From Janthinobacterium sp. TB1-E2 (GTDB lineage Bacteria > Pseudomonadota > Gammaproteobacteria > Burkholderiales > Burkholderiaceae_D): a stretch of DNA of 64,000 nucleotides. This document shows, in pieces, positions 27,184-35,721 of the stretch. The notes under the pieces were generated by a model. That model worked only from the letters and a program-made list of their open reading frames with translations. It was not told the origin of the DNA and did no database searches. The stretch spans positions 5,332,001 through 5,396,000 of the forward strand of contig NZ_CP142523.1 in the NCBI RefSeq assembly GCF_036885605.1, given 5' to 3'. Made by a program: the position numbers and the translations under genes. Positions within the stretch are counted from its first letter, which is position 1, and each line of letters begins with the position of its first letter.

Positions 27184-27222
27184 AAAAAAAACTGAAGCCA
27201 CACTGCTGCGTGCGGCTCCAGT
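27184..27222 (-). terminator. Terminator after the BON-domain gene
   Basis: 13-bp stem (27191-27203 with 27210-27222, two G-U pairs), 6-nt loop, then seven or more U on the minus strand. Confidence 0.85.
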
Positions 27223-27251
27223 CCTCGTTTTGAGACATGTGCGGAATGGGC

Positions 27252-27983
27252 TTATTTCACCTTCAAGCCATTCTTCACATCCGTCACGCCTTCCACGCCA
27301 CGGGCCAGGTCGGCGGCTTTCTGTACTTGCGCCTGCGAAGGCACGAAGCCGCTGAGCATGACGACACCGTTGACCGTTTCCACGTGCACGTCGAGCGCTT
27401 TCAAGTCATTGTCCTTGACGAGGTCAGCCTTGATTTTCGTGGTGATGACGGAGTCGGCCACGGCCGTCTTGGTACTGCCGGCCGCGTTGCGCGTCACGCA
27501 GGCGGCCTTGGCCGTCGCATCCATGGCGTCGCAGTTTTCCTTCGTCGTGGCGGGCGGATTTTGCGCCACGTTGGTGCCATCCCGGGCGCCCGTGTTGGCA
27601 TCGGCCAGCGCCGCCGTTTTCGCTGCCTTGGCATCGTTCATGCACGATGTCTTGTCGGCGCCTGTGTGGTCGCCGCATTTGGCCTTGGCCAGGTCATACT
27701 CGGCATTGGCGACGTCCTTGCGGGCCTTGCCCAGTTCGCGCGGCGTGTTGCGGTATTGCGCCACGGCGTCCGATTCGGCCTTGGCGCGCGCCACCTTGGC
27801 TTCTTCCACGCAGACCTTTTTCGCGTTGCCGCTCTGGGCGTCACAGGCGGCCTTGGCCTGCTTGTAGTCGGCCGTTGCCTTGTCCGTCAAACTCTTGTAC
27901 GAGGCATCCTGCGCATACGCTGGCGTGGCGGCAAGCAGGGCGCTGGCACTGGCGGCCAGCATGAGTGCGATCATTTTGTTCAT
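27252..27983 (-). CDS. Exported BON-domain protein
   Basis: 243 residues. Signal peptide MNKMIALMLAASASALLAATPAYA-Q. The middle (about 25-165) is Ala/Lys/Asp-rich and helical, with regularly spaced cysteines (CDAQSG, CVEEA, CGDHTG, CMNDA, CDAMD, CVTRN). The C-terminal BON domain (about 175-243) reads TTKIKADLVKDNDLKALDVHVETVNGVVMLSGFVPSQAQVQKAADLARGVEGVTDVKNGL. BON proteins (OsmY-like) bind the envelope and respond to osmotic stress. The ATG ending at 27983 follows a GAGAGGA site; the longer frame upstream is not needed. Confidence 0.88.
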   Translation of the reverse strand: MNKMIALMLAASASALLAATPAYAQDASYKSLTDKATADYKQAKAACDAQSGNAKKVCVEEAKVARAKAESDAVAQYRNTPRELGKARKDVANAEYDLAKAKCGDHTGADKTSCMNDAKAAKTAALADANTGARDGTNVAQNPPATTKENCDAMDATAKAACVTRNAAGSTKTAVADSVITTKIKADLVKDNDLKALDVHVETVNGVVMLSGFVPSQAQVQKAADLARGVEGVTDVKNGLKVK

Positions 27984-28087
27984 GATGGTTCCTCTCTGGT
28001 TAGTTGATGCCCAGATTAGACCCCTGCCGGAAGCAAAGCTCCGTGCGACAGCACACGCTGACCGTCCATTCACTTAAAAATCATCGT

Positions 28088-28783
28088 TTATTTGTCGCCG
28101 CTCAAGCCTTTTCGCCACAATACTTGCGCCTGTTCAAATATTGAAGCGGGCCCATCAAATACACCGGCGCCATCGGCCAGCGCCAGCCATGCCTGCGTGG
28201 CGTGGGAACCGCCTGCACCGCCGCCCGCAGCCTCGCCGCCATCGCGCACGCTGCGCATCCAGGCCAGCACATGCCGGTACTGCCCCGGGTGGCGCCCCTG
28301 CATCCAGGCCAGAGCCACGAGGTCCGCATAGCCCTCTTCGCGGCGCGTCTCGCGCAACTCCTGCGCCAGCGGTGTCAACTTGCCGCGCTGCGTGCTGCGC
28401 GGCTCGACAAAGCCGCGTGGCAAGGCATGCCAGTCGCCCTGCGCATAGCGCTGGCAATGGCCGATCTCATGCGCCGTCATCGCTTCCATCATCAGGCCGT
28501 GGCGCTTGGCCGGCACGCCCTGCAAGACACTGTCCGCCTGCGCATTGCCGCGCAAGGACAGCACCAGCTTGCAGCGCCCTGCCTCGTAGCCCAGCGCCAG
28601 CGGCACGGCGCCGGGCGCATCCTGCGGCTGCACGATGATATCGATGGGCAAGCCTTGCGCACGTGCAAACGCGATGACGGGTTGGCCCGCCTGCAGCCAG
28701 CGGGTTTCCAGATCGGTAAGCTGAGCGGCAGCCACGGCGGGCAAGGCAAGGGACACACTTAACAGCGGGAACAGTTTCAACAT
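28088..28783 (-). CDS. Putative secreted zinc peptidase with HExxH motif
   Basis: 231 residues with a signal peptide (MLKLFPLLSVSLALPAVAAAQ). The motif MTAHEIGHCQRYAQ gives HEIGH, with a downstream ETRREEGYADLVALAW whose E/D could be the third zinc ligand (gluzincin arrangement). I cannot assign a family. It sits in a run of exported proteins and peptidase genes. It could also be a catalytically idle immune- or cell-wall-linked protein; only the motif supports enzyme function. Confidence 0.65.
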   Translation of the reverse strand: MLKLFPLLSVSLALPAVAAAQLTDLETRWLQAGQPVIAFARAQGLPIDIIVQPQDAPGAVPLALGYEAGRCKLVLSLRGNAQADSVLQGVPAKRHGLMMEAMTAHEIGHCQRYAQGDWHALPRGFVEPRSTQRGKLTPLAQELRETRREEGYADLVALAWMQGRHPGQYRHVLAWMRSVRDGGEAAGGGAGGSHATQAWLALADGAGVFDGPASIFEQAQVLWRKGLSGDK

Positions 28784-28877
28784 GGGATCAACAGGAGAAA
28801 TGGGGATTTACTAATGCAGAGTAAGCGGTGAAAATATTTCCACAAGGAAAAACTGGCAACTTTTCATAAATAAAGAC

Positions 28878-28903
28878 AAAAAAAACCGGCGCAGAGGCGC
28901 CGG
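28878..28903 (-). terminator. Terminator after the M49-like gene
   Basis: Stem CCGGCGC/GCGCCGG with a 4-nt loop and a run of eight U on the minus strand. Confidence 0.88.
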
Positions 28904-28933
28904 CTTTTCAGACTGATAATAATCAAAGTCAGC

Positions 28934-30655
28934 TTATTTCTTCGCCGCCTGGTCCAGCGCGCGGGCCGTGACGAATTCCGGGCGGATATCGTTGGGCACG
29001 GCTTTCATCTTGTCGAGCGCCACCTGCACTTCAGGGCGGATGACCACGTACTTGCTCATCATGTCTTTCGCACGCGCATAGTCGCCCGTCGCCTCGATGG
29101 TCAAGAACTCACGGTCCAGGTCGATCACGGCCTGCTTGATCTTGCCAAAATCGACGCCGAACTTGCCGTCGCCCAGCGAGACAAAGCCGCCCTTGTCGAG
29201 GATGTAATTCATCTGGATGGCCATGCCGCGCGCATGCGAATCCGTCAGGCCGAAATGCAGGGTGCGGAAACCCGAGGCGAGGAACGTGTTGTACAGCTTG
29301 CGCTCAGCCGCGTCGCCCTGGCCCAGGGTATCCTTGAGCTGCCCCTTGTCCATCATGTAGCGCAGCGCGAACAATCCCGTGATATCGGCCTTGGCTTCCT
29401 CAATGGTCGAATACGCTTCCTTCAAGTCCTGGCGCGGCGTCGATGGCTTGCCGTCGACGACGGTCGCGTGCGGGCCCAGGCCGTGCATGATTTCATGCGC
29501 GAGGATGTGCGTGAAGAAGGAATTGAAATCGACGTCCTGCTGCGCTTCGGGCGTGAGCACCAGTTTCGAGATCGGCGTCAGGGTGGCCTTGAACTTGGCT
29601 TCCTGCACGTTTTTCAACATGACGCGCTTGGAGCCGCGCGCGCTGATGATGCGCTCGTCGTTGGGCAAGTTGTAGGCGGCCGTCTGCACGGCCATGTTGC
29701 CGTCGCCGGCGCCATACACCTGGTTGACCACCACCATCGGCGCCAGCGCGCCCACCTTCGGGTTGCGGTACCGGGCGTCGAGCGGCAGGTTGTCTTCCAG
29801 CTCCTGCATGTGCTTGGCGAAGAAGTTCAGCTTCTGCGTTTCCGCCTGGTCGCGGATGTTCACGTACGCTTCGAACGCGGCCTTGTAGCCGAACAGCTCA
29901 TCGTTATACGTCTCGTACGGGCCGATGGTGATGTCGACGGGCGAATCGAGGTCCATCCAGGCGAAATCGGACGGCAGATAGTCGTTGTCGAGGAAAGCCT
30001 TGGCGCGCAGGGTCAAAAATTTCTTCAACGACGCGTTGTCCGTGGCGGCGGCAGCTTCATCCAGAAGCTTGGCCAGCTGCTTGAGTTCCACCTTGTATTC
30101 ATTCGAATACTTGACGGTCTGGTATTTTCCATCCTTGCCCGCGCGAATCGTCGTGAAGAACCATTGCGCCTGCTGCTTGTCCTCTGGCGACAAGCCATTC
30201 ATCCACGTTTCCAGGCTGGCCTTGGTGGCGCCCTGTGGATAGAAATTGCCCGCTTCCGGCTTGTGCGCGGGAATGGCGATACCGGCATAGCTGGCCGGCA
30301 TGAACGAGGCGTGCGCGTCGAGCACCGACCAGGGACCTTTATTGATCCAGAAATAGTTCAAACGGGCCTGTCCCAGCTTTGATGTGTCCTTCTTCAATGC
30401 CGCCCACAGCGCTTCATTGCCGGACCAGCGCTGGCGCAGCTGCAGCACGTCGACCAGCTTGGCCGCCTCGACCAGCTTGGCGATGGCCTGGCGGTCGCCG
30501 GCAGACAGATGCGTGACATCGGCCGTCAGCGCGACGGGCGCGTAGCGGGCGCTCATGGCCGCCAGTTGTTGCGCGGTGGCCGGGGTGGCCGGCGTTGCGG
30601 CGCAAGCGCTGCCGACGGCGGCAGCCATCAGCAGGGGGAACAGGATACGTTTCAT
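28934..30655 (-). CDS. Exported M49-like (dipeptidyl peptidase III-type) zinc hydrolase
   Basis: 573 residues. Signal peptide MKRILFPLLMAAAVGSACA. The metal site is HEIMHGLGPH with a second motif EEAKADITGLFAL about 40 residues later. That combination of HExxH plus EE.KAD is typical of the bacterial DPP III-like/MutT-associated group rather than the classical HELLGH of eukaryotic DPP III. It likely cleaves dipeptides in the periplasm. The ATG ending at 30655 is chosen, six codons inside the longest frame, to give the signal peptide. It lies 48 bp downstream of the chemoreceptor gene. Confidence 0.85.
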   Translation of the reverse strand: MKRILFPLLMAAAVGSACAATPATPATAQQLAAMSARYAPVALTADVTHLSAGDRQAIAKLVEAAKLVDVLQLRQRWSGNEALWAALKKDTSKLGQARLNYFWINKGPWSVLDAHASFMPASYAGIAIPAHKPEAGNFYPQGATKASLETWMNGLSPEDKQQAQWFFTTIRAGKDGKYQTVKYSNEYKVELKQLAKLLDEAAAATDNASLKKFLTLRAKAFLDNDYLPSDFAWMDLDSPVDITIGPYETYNDELFGYKAAFEAYVNIRDQAETQKLNFFAKHMQELEDNLPLDARYRNPKVGALAPMVVVNQVYGAGDGNMAVQTAAYNLPNDERIISARGSKRVMLKNVQEAKFKATLTPISKLVLTPEAQQDVDFNSFFTHILAHEIMHGLGPHATVVDGKPSTPRQDLKEAYSTIEEAKADITGLFALRYMMDKGQLKDTLGQGDAAERKLYNTFLASGFRTLHFGLTDSHARGMAIQMNYILDKGGFVSLGDGKFGVDFGKIKQAVIDLDREFLTIEATGDYARAKDMMSKYVVIRPEVQVALDKMKAVPNDIRPEFVTARALDQAAKK

Positions 30656-30703
30656 GGGGACCTCAGCAAACAATGTAAGGTCCCGATTGTAAACGAGCGC
30701 CGC

Positions 30704-32416
30704 TTAAAACTCTTCCCATGCGTCATCGGCGGGCACCTTGGAGGCCAGCTTTTTCGGTGCCGGCTTCGCTGCGGCCTTGAGGACCGGCCTGGCAGCAGTC
30801 ACGGCGGCCGGACGCGCACGCGCCGGCCGCGGCGCCTGCAGCGGCACTTGCGAGTTGTCGAGCTTGAAGATGCTGACCACCTGCGACAGGCTGCCGGCCT
30901 GCGCTTCCAGCGACGCGGCGGCCGAGGCCGACTGCTCCACCAGCGCCGCATTCTGCTGCACCACCTGGTCCATCAGGCCGACGGCCTGGTTGACCTGTTC
31001 GATGCCGGACGACTGCTCGCGCGTGGCCACACTGATTTCGCCCATGATGTCGGTCACGCGCTTGACGCTGTCGACAATATCTTGCATGGTCGTGCCTGCT
31101 TCATCGACCAGGCGCGCGCCCGTGCCGACGCGCTCGACCGAGTCGTCGATCAGCGACTTGATTTCCTTGGCGGCCTGGCTGGAACGCTGGGCCAGGCTGC
31201 GCACTTCGGTGGCGACGACGGCAAAGCCGCGGCCCTGCTCGCCGGCGCGCGCCGCTTCCACGGCGGCATTGAGCGCCAGAATATTCGTCTGGAAAGCGAT
31301 GCCGTCGATCACGCCGATAATGTCGACTATCTTTTTCGACGACTCGTTGATGGCGGCCATGGTCTGCACCACCTGCGCCACGACGGCGCCGCCCTTGACG
31401 GCCACACCCGAGGCCGATACGGCCAGCTGATTCGCTTCGATCGCGTGCTCGGCGTTCTGCTTGACGGTGCCCGTCAATTGCTCCATCGACGTGGCGGTTT
31501 CCTCGATCGAGCCAGCCTGCTGTTCCGTGCGGTTCGACAGGTCCAGGTTGCCGGCCGCGATTTCGCGCGAATTGGTGGCGATGGTCTGCGTGCCGGCGCG
31601 CACCTGGCTGACGATGGCCACCAGGCTGTCGCGCATGCCGCGCATGGCGTACAGCAAACTGTTGCGGTCGTTCGGCCCGGTAGTGATGGTCACTGCCAGG
31701 TTACCAGCGGCAATTTCACCGGCGATGGCGGCCGCGTAGTCGGGCTCGCCGCCGAGCTGGCGCAGCAAGCCGTGGCTGATGCGCCAGGCCGCGATGGTAC
31801 CGATGGCGATCGCGCCCAGGCACAGCAGCACCATGAAGAAGAAAAAGCTGCGCGCCACCGTGCTTGCGCTGTCGGCCTGTTCGCGGCTCATCTTTTCTTC
31901 GAGGTCGATCAGCTGGTTGACGGACGCAAGCCAGCCCGTGAAGGCGGCGGCGCCCTGCTGCTGCAGCAAGGCGGTGGCGCCGGCCACATCATCGGCCAGG
32001 CGCAATTGAATCACCTTGGCGATGATCGGCTGGGCCTTCGCTTCACTGGCCTTGATGGCGGCCAGGGCCGTGCGTTCCGCTTCGGTCACGCCCTTGCCGC
32101 TGCCGATGATCTGGTCGAGCGGTGCGGCGGCCTGCGCGTAATTGGCGGCCAGCGTTTCGATGCGCGCGATTTCCGGCTTGGCCGACGCCGCGTCGGCCGC
32201 CAGCACCACGTCGCGCAGGGCGATCGCGCGGTCATGCACGCTGCCACGGAAATTGATCGCATGGCGCTGCTTGACGTTGTTGACGTCGCTGATACTGGTG
32301 AGGATGGCGTCGATCTTTTGCACGCGGTTGATGCCGAGTGCGGTAACGATGATCAGCAGCAACAGGACCAGGCCGAATCCCGTATAAAGCCGTGTGCTGA
32401 TTTTGGTGCTTTGCAT
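30704..32416 (-). CDS. Methyl-accepting chemotaxis protein
   Basis: 570 residues. TM1 about 8-30, a four-helix-bundle periplasmic sensor (about 31-185), TM2 [20 protein letters not shown], a HAMP-like linker, and the signalling domain with tip [28 protein letters not shown]. The C-terminus is an Ala/Pro/Lys-rich tether ending DAWEEF, like the NWETF CheR/CheB-docking pentapeptide of Tar/Tsr. The ligand is unknown. No other chemotaxis gene is nearby. Confidence 0.95.
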   Translation of the reverse strand: MQSTKISTRLYTGFGLVLLLLIIVTALGINRVQKIDAILTSISDVNNVKQRHAINFRGSVHDRAIALRDVVLAADAASAKPEIARIETLAANYAQAAAPLDQIIGSGKGVTEAERTALAAIKASEAKAQPIIAKVIQLRLADDVAGATALLQQQGAAAFTGWLASVNQLIDLEEKMSREQADSASTVARSFFFFMVLLCLGAIAIGTIAAWRISHGLLRQLGGEPDYAAAIAGEIAAGNLAVTITTGPNDRNSLLYAMRGMRDSLVAIVSQVRAGTQTIATNSREIAAGNLDLSNRTEQQAGSIEETATSMEQLTGTVKQNAEHAIEANQLAVSASGVAVKGGAVVAQVVQTMAAINESSKKIVDIIGVIDGIAFQTNILALNAAVEAARAGEQGRGFAVVATEVRSLAQRSSQAAKEIKSLIDDSVERVGTGARLVDEAGTTMQDIVDSVKRVTDIMGEISVATREQSSGIEQVNQAVGLMDQVVQQNAALVEQSASAAASLEAQAGSLSQVVSIFKLDNSQVPLQAPRPARARPAAVTAARPVLKAAAKPAPKKLASKVPADDAWEEF

Positions 32417-32559
32417 ATCCGTCTCATCCATTCATTCATGAAAATGTCCAAATTCTTCATCACCATGATGTTGACATTTGGAAATAAAAGTTAATTTATC
32501 ATGAATGGAAGCAGGCTGCCTGAGGCCGGTCAAAAGCAGCCTTTTTGAGGCCTTTAGAC

Positions 32560-33159
32560 CTACCACACGCGGTAGACTTGCCCCGTCTGCGCCCCTTCCA
32601 CGCTGCGGCTGTAGGCCAGCGCTACGCGGCTGGCGGCGGCCGGCTCGAAGCCATAGAAGAACGGGCCATACGCTTCCAGCGACTCTTCCAGCACCGTCGG
32701 GCTGACGACATTGATGCGCACGCCGCGCGCCAGTTCGATGGCGGCGCCCCGTACAAAGCCTTCCACGGCCGCATTCGTCATGCTGGCGGCCGCGCCGAAG
32801 CGGATCGGCTGCTCGGCCACGATGCCGCTGGTCAAGGTAATCGAGCCGCCGTCGTTCAGGTATTCCTGCGCCACCAGCGCCACGTTGACCTGGCCCATCA
32901 GCTTGCTGTCCAGGCCCAGCTGGAACTGCTCGGGCGTGAATTCTGCCAGGGGGCCGAAATGCAGCTTGCCGGCCGTGACGACGACGGCGTCGACCTTGCC
33001 GATGCGCTGGAACAGGGCGCGCACTTGCGCGATGTCGCCCATGTCGGCCTGGTGCGTGCCCGTGCGGCTGCCCACTTCGATGATTTCATGGCGTTGCGCC
33101 AGTTGCGCGGTGACGGCCTTGCCGATGGTGCCGCTGGCGCCGATGATGACGATTTTCAT
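32560..33159 (-). CDS. Atypical short-chain dehydrogenase (SDR) lacking YxxxK
   Basis: 199 residues, shorter than classical SDRs. Nucleotide-binding GASGTIGKAV at the N-terminus and VVVTAGK (NNAG-like). The usual catalytic YxxxK is replaced: the region reads FGAAASMTNAAVEGFVRGAAIEL, so the canonical Tyr and Lys are absent. This matches the Lin1944-like SDR subgroup, which is known to lack the active site. Possible roles: NAD(P)-binding sensor or altered-mechanism reductase. It is divergent from the LysR gene 112 bp away and probably controlled by it. Confidence 0.8.
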   Translation of the reverse strand: MKIVIIGASGTIGKAVTAQLAQRHEIIEVGSRTGTHQADMGDIAQVRALFQRIGKVDAVVVTAGKLHFGPLAEFTPEQFQLGLDSKLMGQVNVALVAQEYLNDGGSITLTSGIVAEQPIRFGAAASMTNAAVEGFVRGAAIELARGVRINVVSPTVLEESLEAYGPFFYGFEPAAASRVALAYSRSVEGAQTGQVYRVW

Positions 33160-33271
33160 GCTGCTTCCTTGTGTGGGTTGAACGATGGAGCCAGTATGCG
33201 CCGCTTCCAGAAAGGAATAAATGCGCTAGAATTTACAAGATTACCAACCCACAGTTTGCAATCAAGGCGCC

Positions 33272-34189
33272 ATGGATAAATTGCGCAGCATGGAGATCTT
33301 TGTGTCCGTCGTCGACCAGGGCAGTTTCACGGCGGCCGCCGACACCTTCCGCATCTCGCCCGTGATGGTGGGCAAGCACATCAAACAGCTGGAAGAGCGG
33401 CTGGGCACGCGCCTGCTGGCGCGCACGACGCGCCGGCAAAGCCTGACGGAAATCGGCCGGCAATACGTGGAGCAATGCCGCCAGATCCTGGCGCAGATCG
33501 CGGCGGCCGAAACGGGCGCGGAAGCGATGCGCGCCACGCCGCGCGGCAAGCTGAAGATCACGGCGCCCGTGTCCTTCGGCAGCGAATGCATCGCGCCGCT
33601 GATGGCCGACTATCTGACGGCCTATGCGGACGTGAGCCTGGAGCTCAATTTGAATGACAGGATGGTCGACCTGGTGGAGGAAGGATTCGATGCGGCCATC
33701 CGCATCGGCAAGCTGGAAGATTCCGGCATGGTGGCGCGGCCCTTGCGGCCCTATGCGATGGTGATCTGCGCCTCGCCCGCCTACCTGGCAAAGCACGGCA
33801 CGCCGCGCACGCCGGACGACCTGGCGCGGCACGAATGCGTGGATTTCATGCAGTGGTCGCGCCACATGCGCTGGCGTCTGAGCGGCAAGACAGCGCGCCA
33901 CGATGGCGCTGCGGCCGAGAGCCGCTTCCTCTCGAACAATGGCCAGGCGCTGCGCATGGCGGCCCTGCACGGCTTCGGCATCGTCATGCAGGCGGAGATT
34001 TTACTGGCCGACGATATCGCGGCGGGACGGCTGGTGCCGCTGCTGGCCGACTACGTGCCGGCGCCGCGCCTGATGCATGTGCTGTATCCGCGCGACCGCC
34101 AGCCTACGCCGAAGCTGACAACCTTCATCGATTTTCTGCTGGAACGCTACGGGCCGGCGGCGACACCGCCACCGGCCACGCTCACGTAA
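33272..34189 (+). CDS. LysR-family transcriptional regulator
   Basis: 305 residues. N-terminal winged helix (MDKLRSMEIFVSVVDQGSFTAAADTFRISPVMVGKHIKQLEERLG) and a C-terminal substrate-binding domain. It belongs to the CrgA/AphB-like group (LARTTRRQSLTEIGRQYVEQC). Divergent from the SDR gene, the usual layout for a LysR and its target. It ends 9 bp before the convergent efflux outer-membrane gene. Confidence 0.92.
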   Translation: MDKLRSMEIFVSVVDQGSFTAAADTFRISPVMVGKHIKQLEERLGTRLLARTTRRQSLTEIGRQYVEQCRQILAQIAAAETGAEAMRATPRGKLKITAPVSFGSECIAPLMADYLTAYADVSLELNLNDRMVDLVEEGFDAAIRIGKLEDSGMVARPLRPYAMVICASPAYLAKHGTPRTPDDLARHECVDFMQWSRHMRWRLSGKTARHDGAAAESRFLSNNGQALRMAALHGFGIVMQAEILLADDIAAGRLVPLLADYVPAPRLMHVLYPRDRQPTPKLTTFIDFLLERYGPAATPPPATLT

Positions 34190-34198
34190 TCGTCGTGC

Positions 34199-35671
34199 CT
34201 AGTTCACCTTCGCGGCAGGCGCGGAAGCCAGCTTGGCCAGCTCGCCGTCCGGCTGCCAGCCAGCACCCAGCGAGCGGGCCACGGCCACCGTCGCCAGCAG
34301 GCGCTGGGTCTTGATCTGCGCGGCGGCGCGGTCCGCTGCCAGCGAGCTGCGCTGCGCGTCCGTCACATCCAGATAGGTCGAGATGCCGCGCTCGTAGCGC
34401 GTGCGCGCCACCAGGTAAGCGCGCGCCGCCGCTTCCTGCGACAGGGCCTGGGCATCGCCCTGCAACTGGCGCTGCTCCACGTCGGACAGCGCATCTTCCA
34501 CTTCGCGCAAGGCCGTCAACAGCTTCGTTTCATGGTTCGCCACGGCTTCCGCATAGCGCGCCTTGGACAGGTCAAGATTGGCCTGGTTGCGGCCGCCGTC
34601 GAAGATCGGCAGGGACAAGGCCAGCGGACCAAAGCTGAACTGGCGCGAACCGCCCTGCGCCAGGTCGCGCAGCTTTTCCGACGCATAGCCGAAATTGCCC
34701 GTCAGTTGCAGCGTCGGATAAAACGCGCCTTCGGCCACGCCCACTTGCGCGTTCGCCGCGCGCAAGCCCGCCACGCTGGAAACGAGGTCCGGGCGGTGCG
34801 CCAGCAGGCTGGCCGGCAAGCCGACAGGAATGGCAGGCGGCAGCGGCAGGACGGACGGATCGGCGGCCACCGGCAATTGCAGCGCCGACGGCGGCTTGCC
34901 CGTCAGGGTGGCCAGGCTGTTTTCCAGCTGGTTGCGCTGGCGCTTGACTTCATGCAGGTCGGCCTGTGCGTTCGACAGCTCGACTTTCGCGCGCGCCAGG
35001 TCCAGCTCATTCGTCAAGCCCGCGTTGAAGCGCGCTTCGACCAGCTGCGCCGATTCGCGGCGTGTGTCCAGCGCGCCATTCAAAATGGCCATTTCCGCAT
35101 CGAGTCCGCGCAGCTGCCAGTAATTGCTGGCCACTTGCGACGACAGCATCAGCAGCACGCCGTCGCGGTCCGCTTGCGCCGCCAAGGCTTGGGAATCGGC
35201 CGCTTCGACCATGCGTTTTACACGGCCCAGCAAGTCGACTTCATACGACAGCGTGGCGCCCACGGAGAAGTTATTCCCGCTGATGGAGCGGTTGCCCAGG
35301 GCCAGGCCCTGCGAAGTGTTGGCCGAGGTGCGCGAGTTCGAGATCCCCGTGCTGACGTTCACGCTCGGGCCCTGGTTGGCGCGCGCCGTGCCGCTTTGCG
35401 CCAGCGCCTGCAGCAAGCGCTCGCCAGCCGCTTTCACGCTCGGGTTGTCCTGCAGCGCGCTCTGCTCGAGGCGGTTCAGGGTCGCATCGCCGTAGATGCT
35501 CCACCACTCCTTGGGCAGTTGCGCGGCGTCCGCCGCGGCCGCGCCATGGCGGAAGGTGTCGGCGCCGGCGACATTGCCCGGCGCGGTGAAATCCTGGCCC
35601 ACGGTGCCGCAGGCGGACAGCGCCACGGCAAGGGAAGCGGCCAGCGCGATTTTCGTCAATACTGTTTGCAT
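34199..35671 (-). CDS. NodT-family outer-membrane efflux lipoprotein
   Basis: 490 residues. Lipoprotein signal with lipobox LSAC (MQTVLTKIALAASLAVALSAC), then two OEP (TolC-like) repeats. Hallmarks such as LPKEWWSIYGDATLNRLEQSAL and VASNYWQLRGLDAE show the OprM/NodT type. It forms the outer-membrane duct of the tripartite pump with the adaptor and MFS gene just upstream. The ATG ending at 35671 is 50 bp after the MFS gene stop. Third and last gene of the efflux operon. Confidence 0.94.
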   Translation of the reverse strand: MQTVLTKIALAASLAVALSACGTVGQDFTAPGNVAGADTFRHGAAAADAAQLPKEWWSIYGDATLNRLEQSALQDNPSVKAAGERLLQALAQSGTARANQGPSVNVSTGISNSRTSANTSQGLALGNRSISGNNFSVGATLSYEVDLLGRVKRMVEAADSQALAAQADRDGVLLMLSSQVASNYWQLRGLDAEMAILNGALDTRRESAQLVEARFNAGLTNELDLARAKVELSNAQADLHEVKRQRNQLENSLATLTGKPPSALQLPVAADPSVLPLPPAIPVGLPASLLAHRPDLVSSVAGLRAANAQVGVAEGAFYPTLQLTGNFGYASEKLRDLAQGGSRQFSFGPLALSLPIFDGGRNQANLDLSKARYAEAVANHETKLLTALREVEDALSDVEQRQLQGDAQALSQEAAARAYLVARTRYERGISTYLDVTDAQRSSLAADRAAAQIKTQRLLATVAVARSLGAGWQPDGELAKLASAPAAKVN

Positions 35672-35721
35672 GATGTGTACCTTCTTGTTCTTGAGGTGCT
35701 GCACGTGCGGACTGTGCGCGG

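Noticed and set aside
32515..32550. Possible terminator AGGCTGC...GCAGCCTTTTT
   Set aside because: The T tract is on the plus strand, but both flanking genes are on the minus strand, so there is no transcript for it to end; left unannotated.
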